Source: Cyanidium caldarium | Taxonomy: Eukaryota > Rhodophyta > Bangiophyceae > Cyanidiales > Cyanidiaceae | Reading direction: 5' to 3' | Length of the DNA stretch: 64,000 nt | NCBI GenBank assembly: GCA_026184775.1 | Contig: JANCYW010000003.1 | Location: 372,001-436,000, forward strand | In this document: one piece after another, positions 52,742 to 60,762 of the stretch | Layout: the number at the start of each line of letters is the position of its first letter | Position numbering within the stretch: position 1 is the stretch's first letter | Made by a program: the position numbers and the translations under genes | The notes under the pieces: generated by a model | Told to the model about the DNA's origin: nothing | What the model saw: the letters and a program-made list of their open reading frames with translations, nothing else | The model's database searches: none

Positions 52742-53260
52742 CTAAAATCCCAGGCCCAGTAGCCAGTAGCGGACGTCGCGGACATGGTCGCCGACCACCA
52801 CCAGACGCGGCCCGGGTCGCACGTCCACGGGTGCGTTGTCGCACACTTTGGACATGTCGGTGGCGAGTTCGCGCACGTCGCCGCGCACGTGTCGCAGCAC
52901 CGTAAACACTCGGTCGTGGCCGCGGTAGTCGCGATACACCGGCAGCTGCTGGCTCTTGCCGGTGCGCCCGACGCGGAACGGGAGGTGATCGTAGCCGCCG
53001 AGGCGGTGCACAAAGCCGGAGGGCGTGCGGGCTTCAGAGGGTATCGGTCGCACCGGGTACTTGAGATCCGGTGGCGGATTCCACTGGCGTTGGCGGCGTC
53101 GTGGCGGCCGAGGGGAGGCAGTGGGAGACGTAGATGCGTGCGGTTGGGAGGAGGAGGAGGTGGATTGGGAGGCGGCTCGTGAGAGCGGGAATGGGAGGAT
53201 GGGGATATGTCGAGGCAATCGCCGGAAAGATCCCCAAAGGGTGCCTAGAGTGGAGCTCAT
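52742..53260 (-). CDS. mitochondrial ribosomal protein mL49 (MRPL49/Img2)
   Basis: A 172-residue product with a basic, Ser/Pro-rich mitochondrial leader (MSSTLGTLWGSFRRLPRHIP) and an mL49 core: LPFRVGRTGKSQQLPVYRDY, then HDRVFTVLRHVRGDVRELAT and a C-terminal RLVVVGDHVRDVRYWLLGLGF. This order (RTxxxxLPVY, T.LR.V.GD...L, ending W L...GF) is the mL49 signature; the protein sits on the large mitoribosomal subunit near the central protuberance. The frame extends upstream to 53509 without resemblance. It is convergent with AP-3 sigma (9-base gap) and divergent from the hydrolase gene. Confidence 0.83.
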   Translation of the reverse strand: MSSTLGTLWGSFRRLPRHIPILPFPLSRAASQSTSSSSQPHASTSPTASPRPPRRRQRQWNPPPDLKYPVRPIPSEARTPSGFVHRLGGYDHLPFRVGRTGKSQQLPVYRDYRGHDRVFTVLRHVRGDVRELATDMSKVCDNAPVDVRPGPRLVVVGDHVRDVRYWLLGLGF

Positions 53261-53556
53261 CCGTGTCACCGCGCGCCGCTCGCCGGGAGGGGGTGCGCAC
53301 GGCGGACACACGGACCGAGGGGAAGCCGACCGAACCCCACTCGACTCGATCGCGCCGATCCGCATCCAATGGCGGTGGCGCGTTCGACCTGTGGGGATCG
53401 GTGAGGGGCCGTGCGGACAACGCTCCCAAGCAGCCTCCGAGCGGACACCACCCACCACACGTGACTCCCGCTCCCGGCGCCCTGCTCTGGGAAACCTGCC
53501 TAGGGACACGCTTCCCCTCCTTATCGCACCTGCACTACCGCCTTTCGCGCCCCATC

Positions 53557-54792
53557 ATGGGGGCACTCTACTCGCGAGTGGTGTTCCAACCGCCGCGACC
53601 GCCCCGGTACTCCCGGCACTCGTTCCCGCACCTGACGTGGGTGCACACCAAGCAGGGCTCGCGCGTGCCAGTGGTATACTATGATGAGGGGCTGGCCGCA
53701 CCACTTCCGCTATCGCGTCGGCGGCGAGGTCAACCGCCGAAACACGCGACCGCCGAGCACCAGAGCTCGTTCTCGTGGTACTGCTGCGCAGGGCGGACGC
53801 CGGCAGCGGAGGCGGGTAGCGTGGCCCAGGCGGACGCCGCCGAGCTGGACGCGTTAGAACAGCGTCACGTTCGTCAGCGGGAGCGGGAGCGGCGGCAACG
53901 ACGAGGACCACAGGGTGACGCCGCTTTGGCCACCGCGACGCCTGCCCTCACCGACGACGAAGTGGGGATGGATGGCGTGGAGCATGCTGGCGTCGTGGGA
54001 AACGGCATGGCCAAACTATCGACACGGGAGGCGACCACCTTTCCCTCTGCCCAACGCCCGTTTGTCATGCCCGAACAGCACATGACCATCCTGTACTCGC
54101 ACGGCAACGCCGAGGACCTGGCGTCGGCCGGCGTGTACCTCAGCGCGGTGACCATGGCGCTCGGCTGTCGTGCGCTGGCCTACGACTACACCGGGTACGG
54201 GCTGTCGCTGCCGGCAGACGCGCAACCGTGCGAGCGCCACTTTTATCAGGACATCGATGCCGCCTACCGCTGTCTGCTGCGCAGTGGAGTGCCGCCCGAG
54301 CGCATTATCCTGGTCGGCCGCTCGATCGGCACCGCACCGACCATCGATCTGGCGTCGCGCGAACGCGTCGGCGGCGTGGTGCTGATCGCCCCGCTGACCA
54401 GCTGTCTTCGGGTGGTGAAGCCGAACATGCGCTGCACGCTACCCTTCGCGGACATGTTCCCGTCGATCAACAAGGTGCAGCACATCGATGCGCCGGTGCT
54501 GATCATTCACGGCATGCAGGACGAAGTGGTGCCGTTCTGCCACGGCCTGCAACTGCACGGGCGGTGTGCTCACGCGGTGGACCCGTTGTGGCTGGACAAG
54601 GCCGGTCACAACGACATCGAGCTGCATCACTTTCACCAGGTGATCGAGCGATTCCGACGATTCTTCCGACACTGCGCGGCCTTTTTCCCGGAGCGCGAGA
54701 CGTTCCGCGCCTCGACTCGGGCCAGCTGCAGCGAGCGGTTCGCCTTGTCGCCGCGCACCCTTATGCGACGACTCAGCGTGTTGCCGTCGTAA
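53557..54792 (+). CDS. ABHD17-like alpha/beta hydrolase (protein depalmitoylase family)
   Basis: A 411-residue serine hydrolase. The oxyanion-side motif TILYSHGNAEDLAS is followed by CRALAYDYTGYGLS and the nucleophile elbow ILVGRSIGTAPTIDLA (Ser256 of GxSxG). The acid is in LIIHGMQDEVVPFCHG and the His in KAGHNDIELHHF. HGNAEDL, YDYTGYG and GRSIGT are the ABHD17 family hallmark. The N-terminus MGALYSRVVFQPPRPPRYS lacks the Cys cluster of animal ABHD17 but has Gly2, a possible myristoylation site. About 100 charged residues are inserted before the catalytic core. It would oppose palmitoyltransferases such as the DHHC gene at 15.2 kb. The frame opens at 53134. Confidence 0.88.
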   Translation: MGALYSRVVFQPPRPPRYSRHSFPHLTWVHTKQGSRVPVVYYDEGLAAPLPLSRRRRGQPPKHATAEHQSSFSWYCCAGRTPAAEAGSVAQADAAELDALEQRHVRQRERERRQRRGPQGDAALATATPALTDDEVGMDGVEHAGVVGNGMAKLSTREATTFPSAQRPFVMPEQHMTILYSHGNAEDLASAGVYLSAVTMALGCRALAYDYTGYGLSLPADAQPCERHFYQDIDAAYRCLLRSGVPPERIILVGRSIGTAPTIDLASRERVGGVVLIAPLTSCLRVVKPNMRCTLPFADMFPSINKVQHIDAPVLIIHGMQDEVVPFCHGLQLHGRCAHAVDPLWLDKAGHNDIELHHFHQVIERFRRFFRHCAAFFPERETFRASTRASCSERFALSPRTLMRRLSVLPS

Positions 54793-54917
54793 ATGAGAGC
54801 GATCGAGGGTGAGAGTCATCTCGGTGGCCGGTTTGCCGAAGGCCAACCCACCGTCTCCTCACCATCGTCAATCGTGACCGTTTTCCATCCCCCACGCCCG
54901 CCTGGTCCCTCTCCCGT

Positions 54918-57200
54918 CTAGGACGCCTGTGCGAGCGGCTGCGGCCGGGCCTCCAACACGTCCATCACCTTGCACACCGCGTCCGGAATGCGGGTGCCCG
55001 GCCCGAATATCAGACACACGCCCGCGCGGTACAGCGCGTCGTAGTCTGGGCGCGGAATCACCCCGCCGCACACCACATGCACGCCGTGGGCGCCGCTTTG
55101 TCGCAGTAGCCTCACCAGCTCGGGCACCAGCGTGCGGTGCCCGGCCGCCTGCGATGAAACGCCCACCACGTGCACATCCGCCGCGATGGCCTGTCGCACC
55201 ACCTCCTCGGGCGTCTGAAACAGCGGCCCAACATCCACATCGAAACCGAGGTCGGCGAATCCGGCAGCGATGGCTTTGGCGCCGCGGTCGTGGCCGTCCT
55301 GTCCCACCTTGGCCACCAGCAGACGCGGCCGGCGGCCTTCGCGTTGCGCAAACGCCTCCACCCGCTGCAAAATATGCTCCAACGGGATGGCGTCGGTGTG
55401 GCTGCGTTCCAGCTGGGCGCGGTAGACACCGCGCGCTACGGAGCCGCTGGGCACGTGTTCGCCGAACACCTCCCGCAACGCATCGCTGATTTCGCCCACG
55501 GTGCACCGCAGTCGCGCCGCCTCGATGGAGGCGGCCAGCAGGTTCGTGCCGGACGTCCGCGCCGCGGTGCGCAACTGCTCCAGAGCGCGCCGCACCGCGG
55601 TGGCATCCCGGGCAGCGCGCAGCTGTTCTAGTCGGGCACACTGCTGCCGGCGCACCGCTTCCGCGTCGATCGCCCGCACATCCACATCGCCGCCGCTGCC
55701 GCTGGCGTTCCTGTCGGTGGCGGCAGTCTCTCTCGAACTGGCGTTCTCGGCGACAAACTTGTTCACCCCGACGATCACCTCCTCGCCGGCATCGATACGC
55801 GCCTGCCGCCGCGCGGCCACCTGTTCAATGCGCGACTTGGGCCAGCCCTGCGCGATCGCCTCGGCCATGCCGCCGCCGCGCTCCACTTCATCGATCAGGG
55901 CGCGCGCTCGCTGGGCCAGCTGTGCCGTGAGCGACTCGATAAAATACGAACCGCCCAGCGGGTCGGCCACCCAGGTCATGCCGGTCTCGTTTTGCAGAAT
56001 GAGTTGGGTGTTGCGGGCGACCCGGGCGGCAAACTCGCTGGGCAAGGCGATGGCCTCGTCCAGCGCATTGGTGTGTAGGCTCTGCGTGCCGCCCAGGATG
56101 GCCGCCATTGCCTCCACCGTGGTGCGCACCACGTTGTTCAACGGCTCCTGTTCGGTCAGCGAGTAGCCGCTGGTCTGACAGTGGGTGCGCAGCAGCAGCG
56201 ACCGCGGGTTGCGCGGGGCAAACTGCTCTTGCACCAGCTGCGCCCACAGCTGGCGCGCGGCACGTAACTTGGCGATCTCGATGTAGAACGGCATGCCGAT
56301 GCCGAAAAAGAACGACATGCGCGGCGCCACCTGGTCCACTTCCAGTCCGGCCTGCTGAGCACACCGCAGATACTCGATGCCGTCGGCCAGGGTGAACCCG
56401 AGTTCTAGGGTGGCGTCCGCGCCCGCCTCCTGCATGTGATACCCCGACACCGAGATGGTGTTGAAGCGGGGCAGGCGCTGCGCGCCGTACCCCATGATAT
56501 CGCTCACAATGCGCAGGCTCGGTCGCGGCGGATAGATGTAGGTGTTGCGCACCATGTACTCTTTGAGGATGTCGTTCTGAATGGTGCCGTTGAGCTGTTC
56601 CGGGCGCACGCCCTGCTCGGCGGCGGCCACGATAAACATGGCCAGCACCGGCAGCACCGCCCCGTTCATGGTCATGCTCACCGAGGCGGTGTCCAGCGGA
56701 ATGCCGGCGAACAGCTGCTTCATGTCCTCCACCGAGTCGATGGCCACGCCCGCCAGCCCAACGTCGCCAGCGACGCGCGGGTGATCCGAGTCGTACCCGC
56801 GATGGGTGGCCAGGTCGAACGCCACGCTCAGCCCGGTCTGACCGGCGGCCAGCGCGCTGCGGTAAAAGCGGTTGCTCTCCTCGACGGTGCTAAAGCCGGC
56901 GTATTGTCGGACGGTCCACGGCCGGAGGGTGTACATGGTGGCGTGCGGCCCGCGAGTATACGGGAACACGCCAGGCAGCTCGCCGGCAACCGCGGACGGC
57001 ACATCGCGGGCAGTATAGACCGGTTTAATGTGCAGACCGCCCTCGGTCTCGCGGCACAGAGCGTGGACCGGTTGGTGGGATCGGGACAGCTCCCTCTCCG
57101 CCAACGCGCGCCAAGCCGGAGGGAAAGAGGTGTCTGAGCAGTGTCTAGAGAAGAGGCGCGGGATGAATGTCCGGTGAGTGAGTCGGTAGGGATAGTTCAT
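54918..57200 (-). CDS. methylmalonyl-CoA mutase, adenosylcobalamin-dependent
   Basis: A 760-residue mitochondrial enzyme converting methylmalonyl-CoA to succinyl-CoA. A short basic leader ([20 protein letters not shown]) precedes the TIM barrel: [75 protein letters not shown] and [16 protein letters not shown]. The C-terminal B12 domain has the base-off motif [15 protein letters not shown], with the axial His near residue 636, then [10 protein letters not shown] and VVCGGVIP. It is full length with no lost catalytic residue. Presence implies cobalamin use and propionate or branched-chain/odd-chain catabolism. The N-terminus is within 156 bases of a divergent small gene. Confidence 0.97.
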   Translation of the reverse strand: MNYPYRLTHRTFIPRLFSRHCSDTSFPPAWRALAERELSRSHQPVHALCRETEGGLHIKPVYTARDVPSAVAGELPGVFPYTRGPHATMYTLRPWTVRQYAGFSTVEESNRFYRSALAAGQTGLSVAFDLATHRGYDSDHPRVAGDVGLAGVAIDSVEDMKQLFAGIPLDTASVSMTMNGAVLPVLAMFIVAAAEQGVRPEQLNGTIQNDILKEYMVRNTYIYPPRPSLRIVSDIMGYGAQRLPRFNTISVSGYHMQEAGADATLELGFTLADGIEYLRCAQQAGLEVDQVAPRMSFFFGIGMPFYIEIAKLRAARQLWAQLVQEQFAPRNPRSLLLRTHCQTSGYSLTEQEPLNNVVRTTVEAMAAILGGTQSLHTNALDEAIALPSEFAARVARNTQLILQNETGMTWVADPLGGSYFIESLTAQLAQRARALIDEVERGGGMAEAIAQGWPKSRIEQVAARRQARIDAGEEVIVGVNKFVAENASSRETAATDRNASGSGGDVDVRAIDAEAVRRQQCARLEQLRAARDATAVRRALEQLRTAARTSGTNLLAASIEAARLRCTVGEISDALREVFGEHVPSGSVARGVYRAQLERSHTDAIPLEHILQRVEAFAQREGRRPRLLVAKVGQDGHDRGAKAIAAGFADLGFDVDVGPLFQTPEEVVRQAIAADVHVVGVSSQAAGHRTLVPELVRLLRQSGAHGVHVVCGGVIPRPDYDALYRAGVCLIFGPGTRIPDAVCKVMDVLEARPQPLAQAS

Positions 57201-57355
57201 GGGCCCAAGGTCGCAGGAGTGTCTGCTGCGAACGACGGGCCCATCTCGCCAACGCGATCTCCTGGGTCGGTCGCGCCCGGAACAGATGGGCGCGACGGTT
57301 CGGCGCTCTTCCGTCGGGACGTTGTGGCAGGCCCCCTGTCCAAGCGTTCACCTCG

Positions 57356-57643
57356 ATGCACGCGCTGTCTCGACCGGGCGTGATATGGGGCAGCGCAGTG
57401 TCTCGGTTGACGAGCCGAGTAAGGGTCTGGGCGCCGTTACGTCGGCGGAGCACGACTGCGCAAAAACCGACCGACGAATCGTTGTATGAGCTGCGAAGAC
57501 AAGAGGGCTGGTGGCACCATTTCCGTCCCGGGGCCGTGGGCATGACCACAGTGCTGGCGCCGCTGGGATTGATGGCGGTGTTTTACGGGATGCTGCAGAT
57601 GTTGCCGCGGGCATCGGTCGGTCTCCCGCGCGAGAAGAGGTGA
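57356..57643 (+). CDS. small putative mitochondrial inner-membrane protein
   Basis: A 95-residue frame, not assigned to a family. Its layout supports a real gene: a strongly basic, acid-free leader (MHALSRPGVIWGSAVSRLTS RVRVWAPLRRRSTTA), a short polar stretch with EGWWHHFRPGAVG, one hydrophobic segment (MTTVLAPLGLMAVFYGMLQML) and a basic tail. Single-span proteins of this size are typical accessory subunits of complex I or ATP synthase. It lies between methylmalonyl-CoA mutase (divergent) and plastid IF-1. A chance frame cannot be excluded. Confidence 0.5.
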   Translation: MHALSRPGVIWGSAVSRLTSRVRVWAPLRRRSTTAQKPTDESLYELRRQEGWWHHFRPGAVGMTTVLAPLGLMAVFYGMLQMLPRASVGLPREKR

Positions 57644-57892
57644 GAGATCCCAGGGTGGCAGGAAGAGTCTGAAGGGGTCGGAGTGGTGTATTCAAGTTTC
57701 CGTGCGTAAAGTGTTGATTGTGCGAGCCACTTGTCTTGCGAGTGAATGCTTGTGAGAGAACGGTCCGCCGTCCGACCCACACGGCTCGGTCGGCCGAGAT
57801 GCGCGCCGGCGTCGTCGGTGCGAGGGTGTTCTCTCGGTGCTTCGTTGTTCGCGACCCAGTGAACGGGCGAGAAGAGGCGCAAGTTCCAGAGC

Positions 57893-58279
57893 ATGAGTTC
57901 CGCGCCCCAATTAGCGTTTCTATGGCCACTTACGGCCGGCGCCTTCACTACCAGCCACCGCACCGCGGCACTTTCGCGGCGCCAGGCAGCGCGTAGCGTG
58001 TCTCCGGCCCGAACCGTGCAGTTCGTCATGCGGGCGCAGAGCGGCAGTCGCGAGGACAAGAGCGCTCGCAAGGGCTGCATCGAGGTGGAGGGTCGCATCA
58101 TCGAGTCGCTGCCCAACGCCACCTTTCGGGTGGAGCTCCTCAACGGCAAGGTGATATGGGCGCACGTGAGCGGCAAGATCCGCAAGAATTACGTACGCTG
58201 TCTCGTGGGCGACCGCGTGAAGGTGGAGATGAGCCCGTACGACCTGACCAAGGGTCGCATCACCTATCGCCTCAAGTAG
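57893..58279 (+). CDS. plastid-type translation initiation factor IF-1, nuclear encoded
   Basis: A 128-residue product. The first about 50 residues ([20 protein letters not shown]...[16 protein letters not shown]) are Ser/Ala/Arg-rich, as in plastid transit peptides. The rest is a complete S1/OB-fold IF-1: [40 protein letters not shown] and [20 protein letters not shown], ending TYRLK. The [11 protein letters not shown] and [10 protein letters not shown] segments are the bacterial/plastid signature and unlike eIF1A. It is a nuclear copy of what many plastid genomes call infA. Its stop is 30 bases from the PP6 stop on the other strand. Confidence 0.95.
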   Translation: MSSAPQLAFLWPLTAGAFTTSHRTAALSRRQAARSVSPARTVQFVMRAQSGSREDKSARKGCIEVEGRIIESLPNATFRVELLNGKVIWAHVSGKIRKNYVRCLVGDRVKVEMSPYDLTKGRITYRLK

Positions 58280-58309
58280 GAGCATTCTTTGGTAAAAAAA
58301 CACCGGTGT

Positions 58310-59221
58310 TCACAGAAAGTACGGCATGGCGGCGCGCCCCTGCTCGCGCTGGTGCTCCTCCTCCACCTCGCGGAAGATGCGGAACTCGCGGTTCAGCTCG
58401 CCGTCCAGCACCAGAATGGCGGCCACGTTGCCGCAGCGATAACAATAGTTGGGTGCCGACCACACCGTCACCAGCGACTCGTCCTCGAACATGTACTTGT
58501 ATCCTTGCTGTACAAGTTGGTGGGCGCGACAGATCAACTCCAGCCCGTTGATGTCATTGAACTCGCGGGTGACGCGCGAGCCGAACAGCCACCCTGCGCC
58601 GCGGGGGCTGATGGCCCACGCCTCGATGTTCTCCGGGTCACTCCACATGAGGTCGCAGTATGGGCCTTCGTGGGGTATCTCTTGTCGTCGGTCGATGGTG
58701 CGGATCTGGTCCAGCGTGCAAATGTCCGGCGACAGCCCGCCGTGCACGCAGAGGATGCGCGAGTCGATCAGCGCGGCCACCGTAAGATAGTCGAACAGGT
58801 CGGTGCACCACTTCCAAGCGTTGGCCGAGCCGTACTTGCGCAGACACTCGTCGTAGAAACCGTACACTTGGGTGATCTGGCGCGACTCGTGGTTGCCGCG
58901 CAGCAGGGTGACGCGCGACGGATATCGCGCCTTGAGACAGAGCAGAAAGGAGAGCGTCTCGAGCGAGTCGCGGCCGCGATCCACAAAGTCGCCCATGAAG
59001 ATGTACGAGGTGGTCGGCACGTCGCCGCCGGTGCGGAACAGTTCGAGGAGGTCGTAGAACTGGCCATGAATGTCGCCGCAGATGGTTACCGGCGAGGAGA
59101 CCGGCTGCACGTTGCTCTCGTCGATGAGCAGCTCCTTGACGTGGTCGCAGAGTTTTTTGAGGTCGGTTTCGGGAAGGTGAGTCCCCGAACGGAGCGTCGT
59201 GAGGTGTGCGTCGAGGTTCAT
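58310..59221 (-). CDS. serine/threonine phosphatase PP6 catalytic subunit (PPP6C/Sit4/FyPP)
   Basis: A 303-residue PPP-family phosphatase. Metal-site motifs are intact: [71 protein letters not shown] (with the Arg) and [35 protein letters not shown] and the CDLMWSDPE context place it with PP6/Sit4 and not PP2A or PP4. It ends PYFL with the terminal Leu that is carboxymethylated. One oddity is GRDS where PPP enzymes have GYYS. The Met at 59221 matches family length; the frame is open to 59344. Confidence 0.95.
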   Translation of the reverse strand: MNLDAHLTTLRSGTHLPETDLKKLCDHVKELLIDESNVQPVSSPVTICGDIHGQFYDLLELFRTGGDVPTTSYIFMGDFVDRGRDSLETLSFLLCLKARYPSRVTLLRGNHESRQITQVYGFYDECLRKYGSANAWKWCTDLFDYLTVAALIDSRILCVHGGLSPDICTLDQIRTIDRRQEIPHEGPYCDLMWSDPENIEAWAISPRGAGWLFGSRVTREFNDINGLELICRAHQLVQQGYKYMFEDESLVTVWSAPNYCYRCGNVAAILVLDGELNREFRIFREVEEEHQREQGRAAMPYFL

Positions 59222-59518
59222 GGAGGAGTGTGGTGGAGAGCGGAAAGGCAGCCGGGAAGCGGTTGCGAAATGGAGAGCGCGAGAGAGGATCGCGGGCTCG
59301 GTGGTCCATTGGCAATCGGATTCGGGTGTGGCTCGCTGCGACAAGGGATCAGCAAAGTGGATGTCTCCGAATCGGGTACCCCGAGGTCGGATGGCGAGAA
59401 AAGCGATCAGGTGGGGTGTGTGGTCGGAAGGAGAGTTACGTGGGAGAGAAAAAAGGCTGGGGCGGTCTCAGAAGAGAGTTGGGGGAAAGTGACGGCGGAG
59501 GGGCACGGGGGTGGGCGT

Positions 59519-59526
59519 TATATAGG
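59519..59526 (+). promoter_or_regulatory. TATA-like element upstream of tRNA-His
   Basis: TATATAGG lies 29 bases before the mature tRNA 5' end, in a locally AT-rich patch inside GC-rich sequence. Upstream TATA-like elements assist Pol III at tRNA genes in plants and yeast. It could instead belong to the 5' region of PP6 on the other strand, which starts about 300 bases away. Confidence 0.5.
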
Positions 59527-59547
59527 ATTATGGGGTGTTCCCGGGCG

Positions 59548-59619
59548 GCATGGATCATCTAACGGTCAGGATGTCACGCTGTGGACGTGACAATTTGGGT
59601 TCGATTCCCAATCCATGCA
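59548..59619 (+). tRNA. tRNA-His (GTG anticodon), intronless
   Basis: A 72-base cloverleaf. The acceptor stem GCATGGA pairs with TCCATGC (59612-59618) and the discriminator is A59619. The D stem is ATCT/GGAT with GG in the loop. The anticodon stem TCACG/CGTGA encloses the loop CTGTGGA (anticodon GTG). The T stem TTGGG/CCCAA encloses TTCGATT. Box B is GGTTCGATTCC at 59598-59608. The A discriminator is the eukaryotic cytosolic His type (bacterial and plastid tRNA-His use C). The base before the 5' end is G, so the extra G-1 could be encoded, but eukaryotes normally add it. CCA is not encoded. No intron or permutation. Confidence 0.96.
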
Positions 59620-59623
59620 TCTC

Positions 59624-59628
59624 TTTTT
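59624..59628 (+). terminator. Pol III T-run terminator after tRNA-His
   Basis: Five T residues begin 5 bases downstream of the mature tRNA end (ctcTTTTTcc), the usual RNA polymerase III stop signal. Confidence 0.75.
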
Positions 59629-59665
59629 CCCACCCCCTACACCCTCCCTTTCTGTTTATCCTCCC

Positions 59666-60646
59666 CTACTCCCTCCATCCCACCACCACCTCATCCGTCC
59701 TCCACCTCTGCCTCACTCCGGCCCACCCGTCACCCTCCCCTCTCCCCAGCCACCCGGCCCACGCCACCATACACCCGTTATCCACACAATACCGCTCATC
59801 CATCCCCCACAACCTCCCACCCCTGCCCTCGCACATCACCCGCAGCATCTCCTGTAACCTTGCGTTACACCCCACACCGCCCACCACCAGCACATCACGG
59901 TACCCGCAATGCGCCATCGCCCGCTCGGTCACCTCCACCAGCATCGCAAACACCGTCTCCTGCACCGAGTAACACAGATCCTCTACCGACACCCGCCGCA
60001 CCAACTCCCCTGCGTACGACAACAGCCCCGAAAAACTCACATCCATGCCCTTCACACAGTATGGCAGCGGCACATAGCGCTTACCCCGCTTCGCCGCCTG
60101 CTCGATATTATAACCGGGCGACGGCGCATTGCTCAGGCCGAGCAGCCGCGCCAACCGATCCAGACAGTTGCCCACGGCAATGTCGATGGTCTCGCCAAAC
60201 ACCCGATATCGCTGCTCGGAGTAGGCAATTACCTGCGTATTCCCACCACTGACATACAACACCGCCGGATCCACCGCCCCGGTCACCAGGCGGCCCATCT
60301 CAATGTGCGCCACGCAGTGATTCACCGGCACCAGCGGCAGCCGAAACAGCTGCGCAAACGTGCGCGCCGCCACCGCGCACGACTGCAGCGGCGCGCCCAT
60401 GCCCGGACCCCCGGTATACGCCACCCCCGCCAATTCCCTCGGCGTCACCCCGGCCGCCCGCAGCGCCCGCTGCAGCAACTGCACCACCTGTCGCTGATGG
60501 TGCCGGGCGGTCTCCCGCGGCTGGAAACCCGTTCCCGTCGCCGGCACGTACGTCTCCCGCTCATTGCACAACACCGCACCCGCATCGCTCACAATACCCA
60601 CCCCCACCTTGTTGGCACTGCCCTCCACCCCCAGGAACAGCGGCAT
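59666..60646 (-). CDS. KEOPS subunit KAE1/OSGEP, tRNA N6-threonylcarbamoyladenosine transferase
   Basis: A 326-residue ASKHA-fold enzyme that transfers the threonylcarbamoyl group to A37 of ANN-decoding tRNAs in the cytosol. Motifs: [55 protein letters not shown], the metal-binding HxxxH in [62 protein letters not shown] and [15 protein letters not shown]. The absence of a leader and the PGYNIEQ/MDVSFSG motifs indicate the cytosolic KEOPS form and not the organellar Qri7/TsaD. Full length. It starts [10 protein letters not shown]. Confidence 0.97.
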   Translation of the reverse strand: MPLFLGVEGSANKVGVGIVSDAGAVLCNERETYVPATGTGFQPRETARHHQRQVVQLLQRALRAAGVTPRELAGVAYTGGPGMGAPLQSCAVAARTFAQLFRLPLVPVNHCVAHIEMGRLVTGAVDPAVLYVSGGNTQVIAYSEQRYRVFGETIDIAVGNCLDRLARLLGLSNAPSPGYNIEQAAKRGKRYVPLPYCVKGMDVSFSGLLSYAGELVRRVSVEDLCYSVQETVFAMLVEVTERAMAHCGYRDVLVVGGVGCNARLQEMLRVMCEGRGGRLWGMDERYCVDNGCMVAWAGWLGRGEGDGWAGVRQRWRTDEVVVGWRE

Positions 60647-60762
60647 GAGCGCGGAAGAAGGACGCAGGTGTGGAGTGGGAGATCGAAAACGGGGTGTGCG
60701 GATCGCGGCATGCCGACTCGTTTATTACAGCGCGCATGGACGCCGTCCGCACCGCCCCCGAG

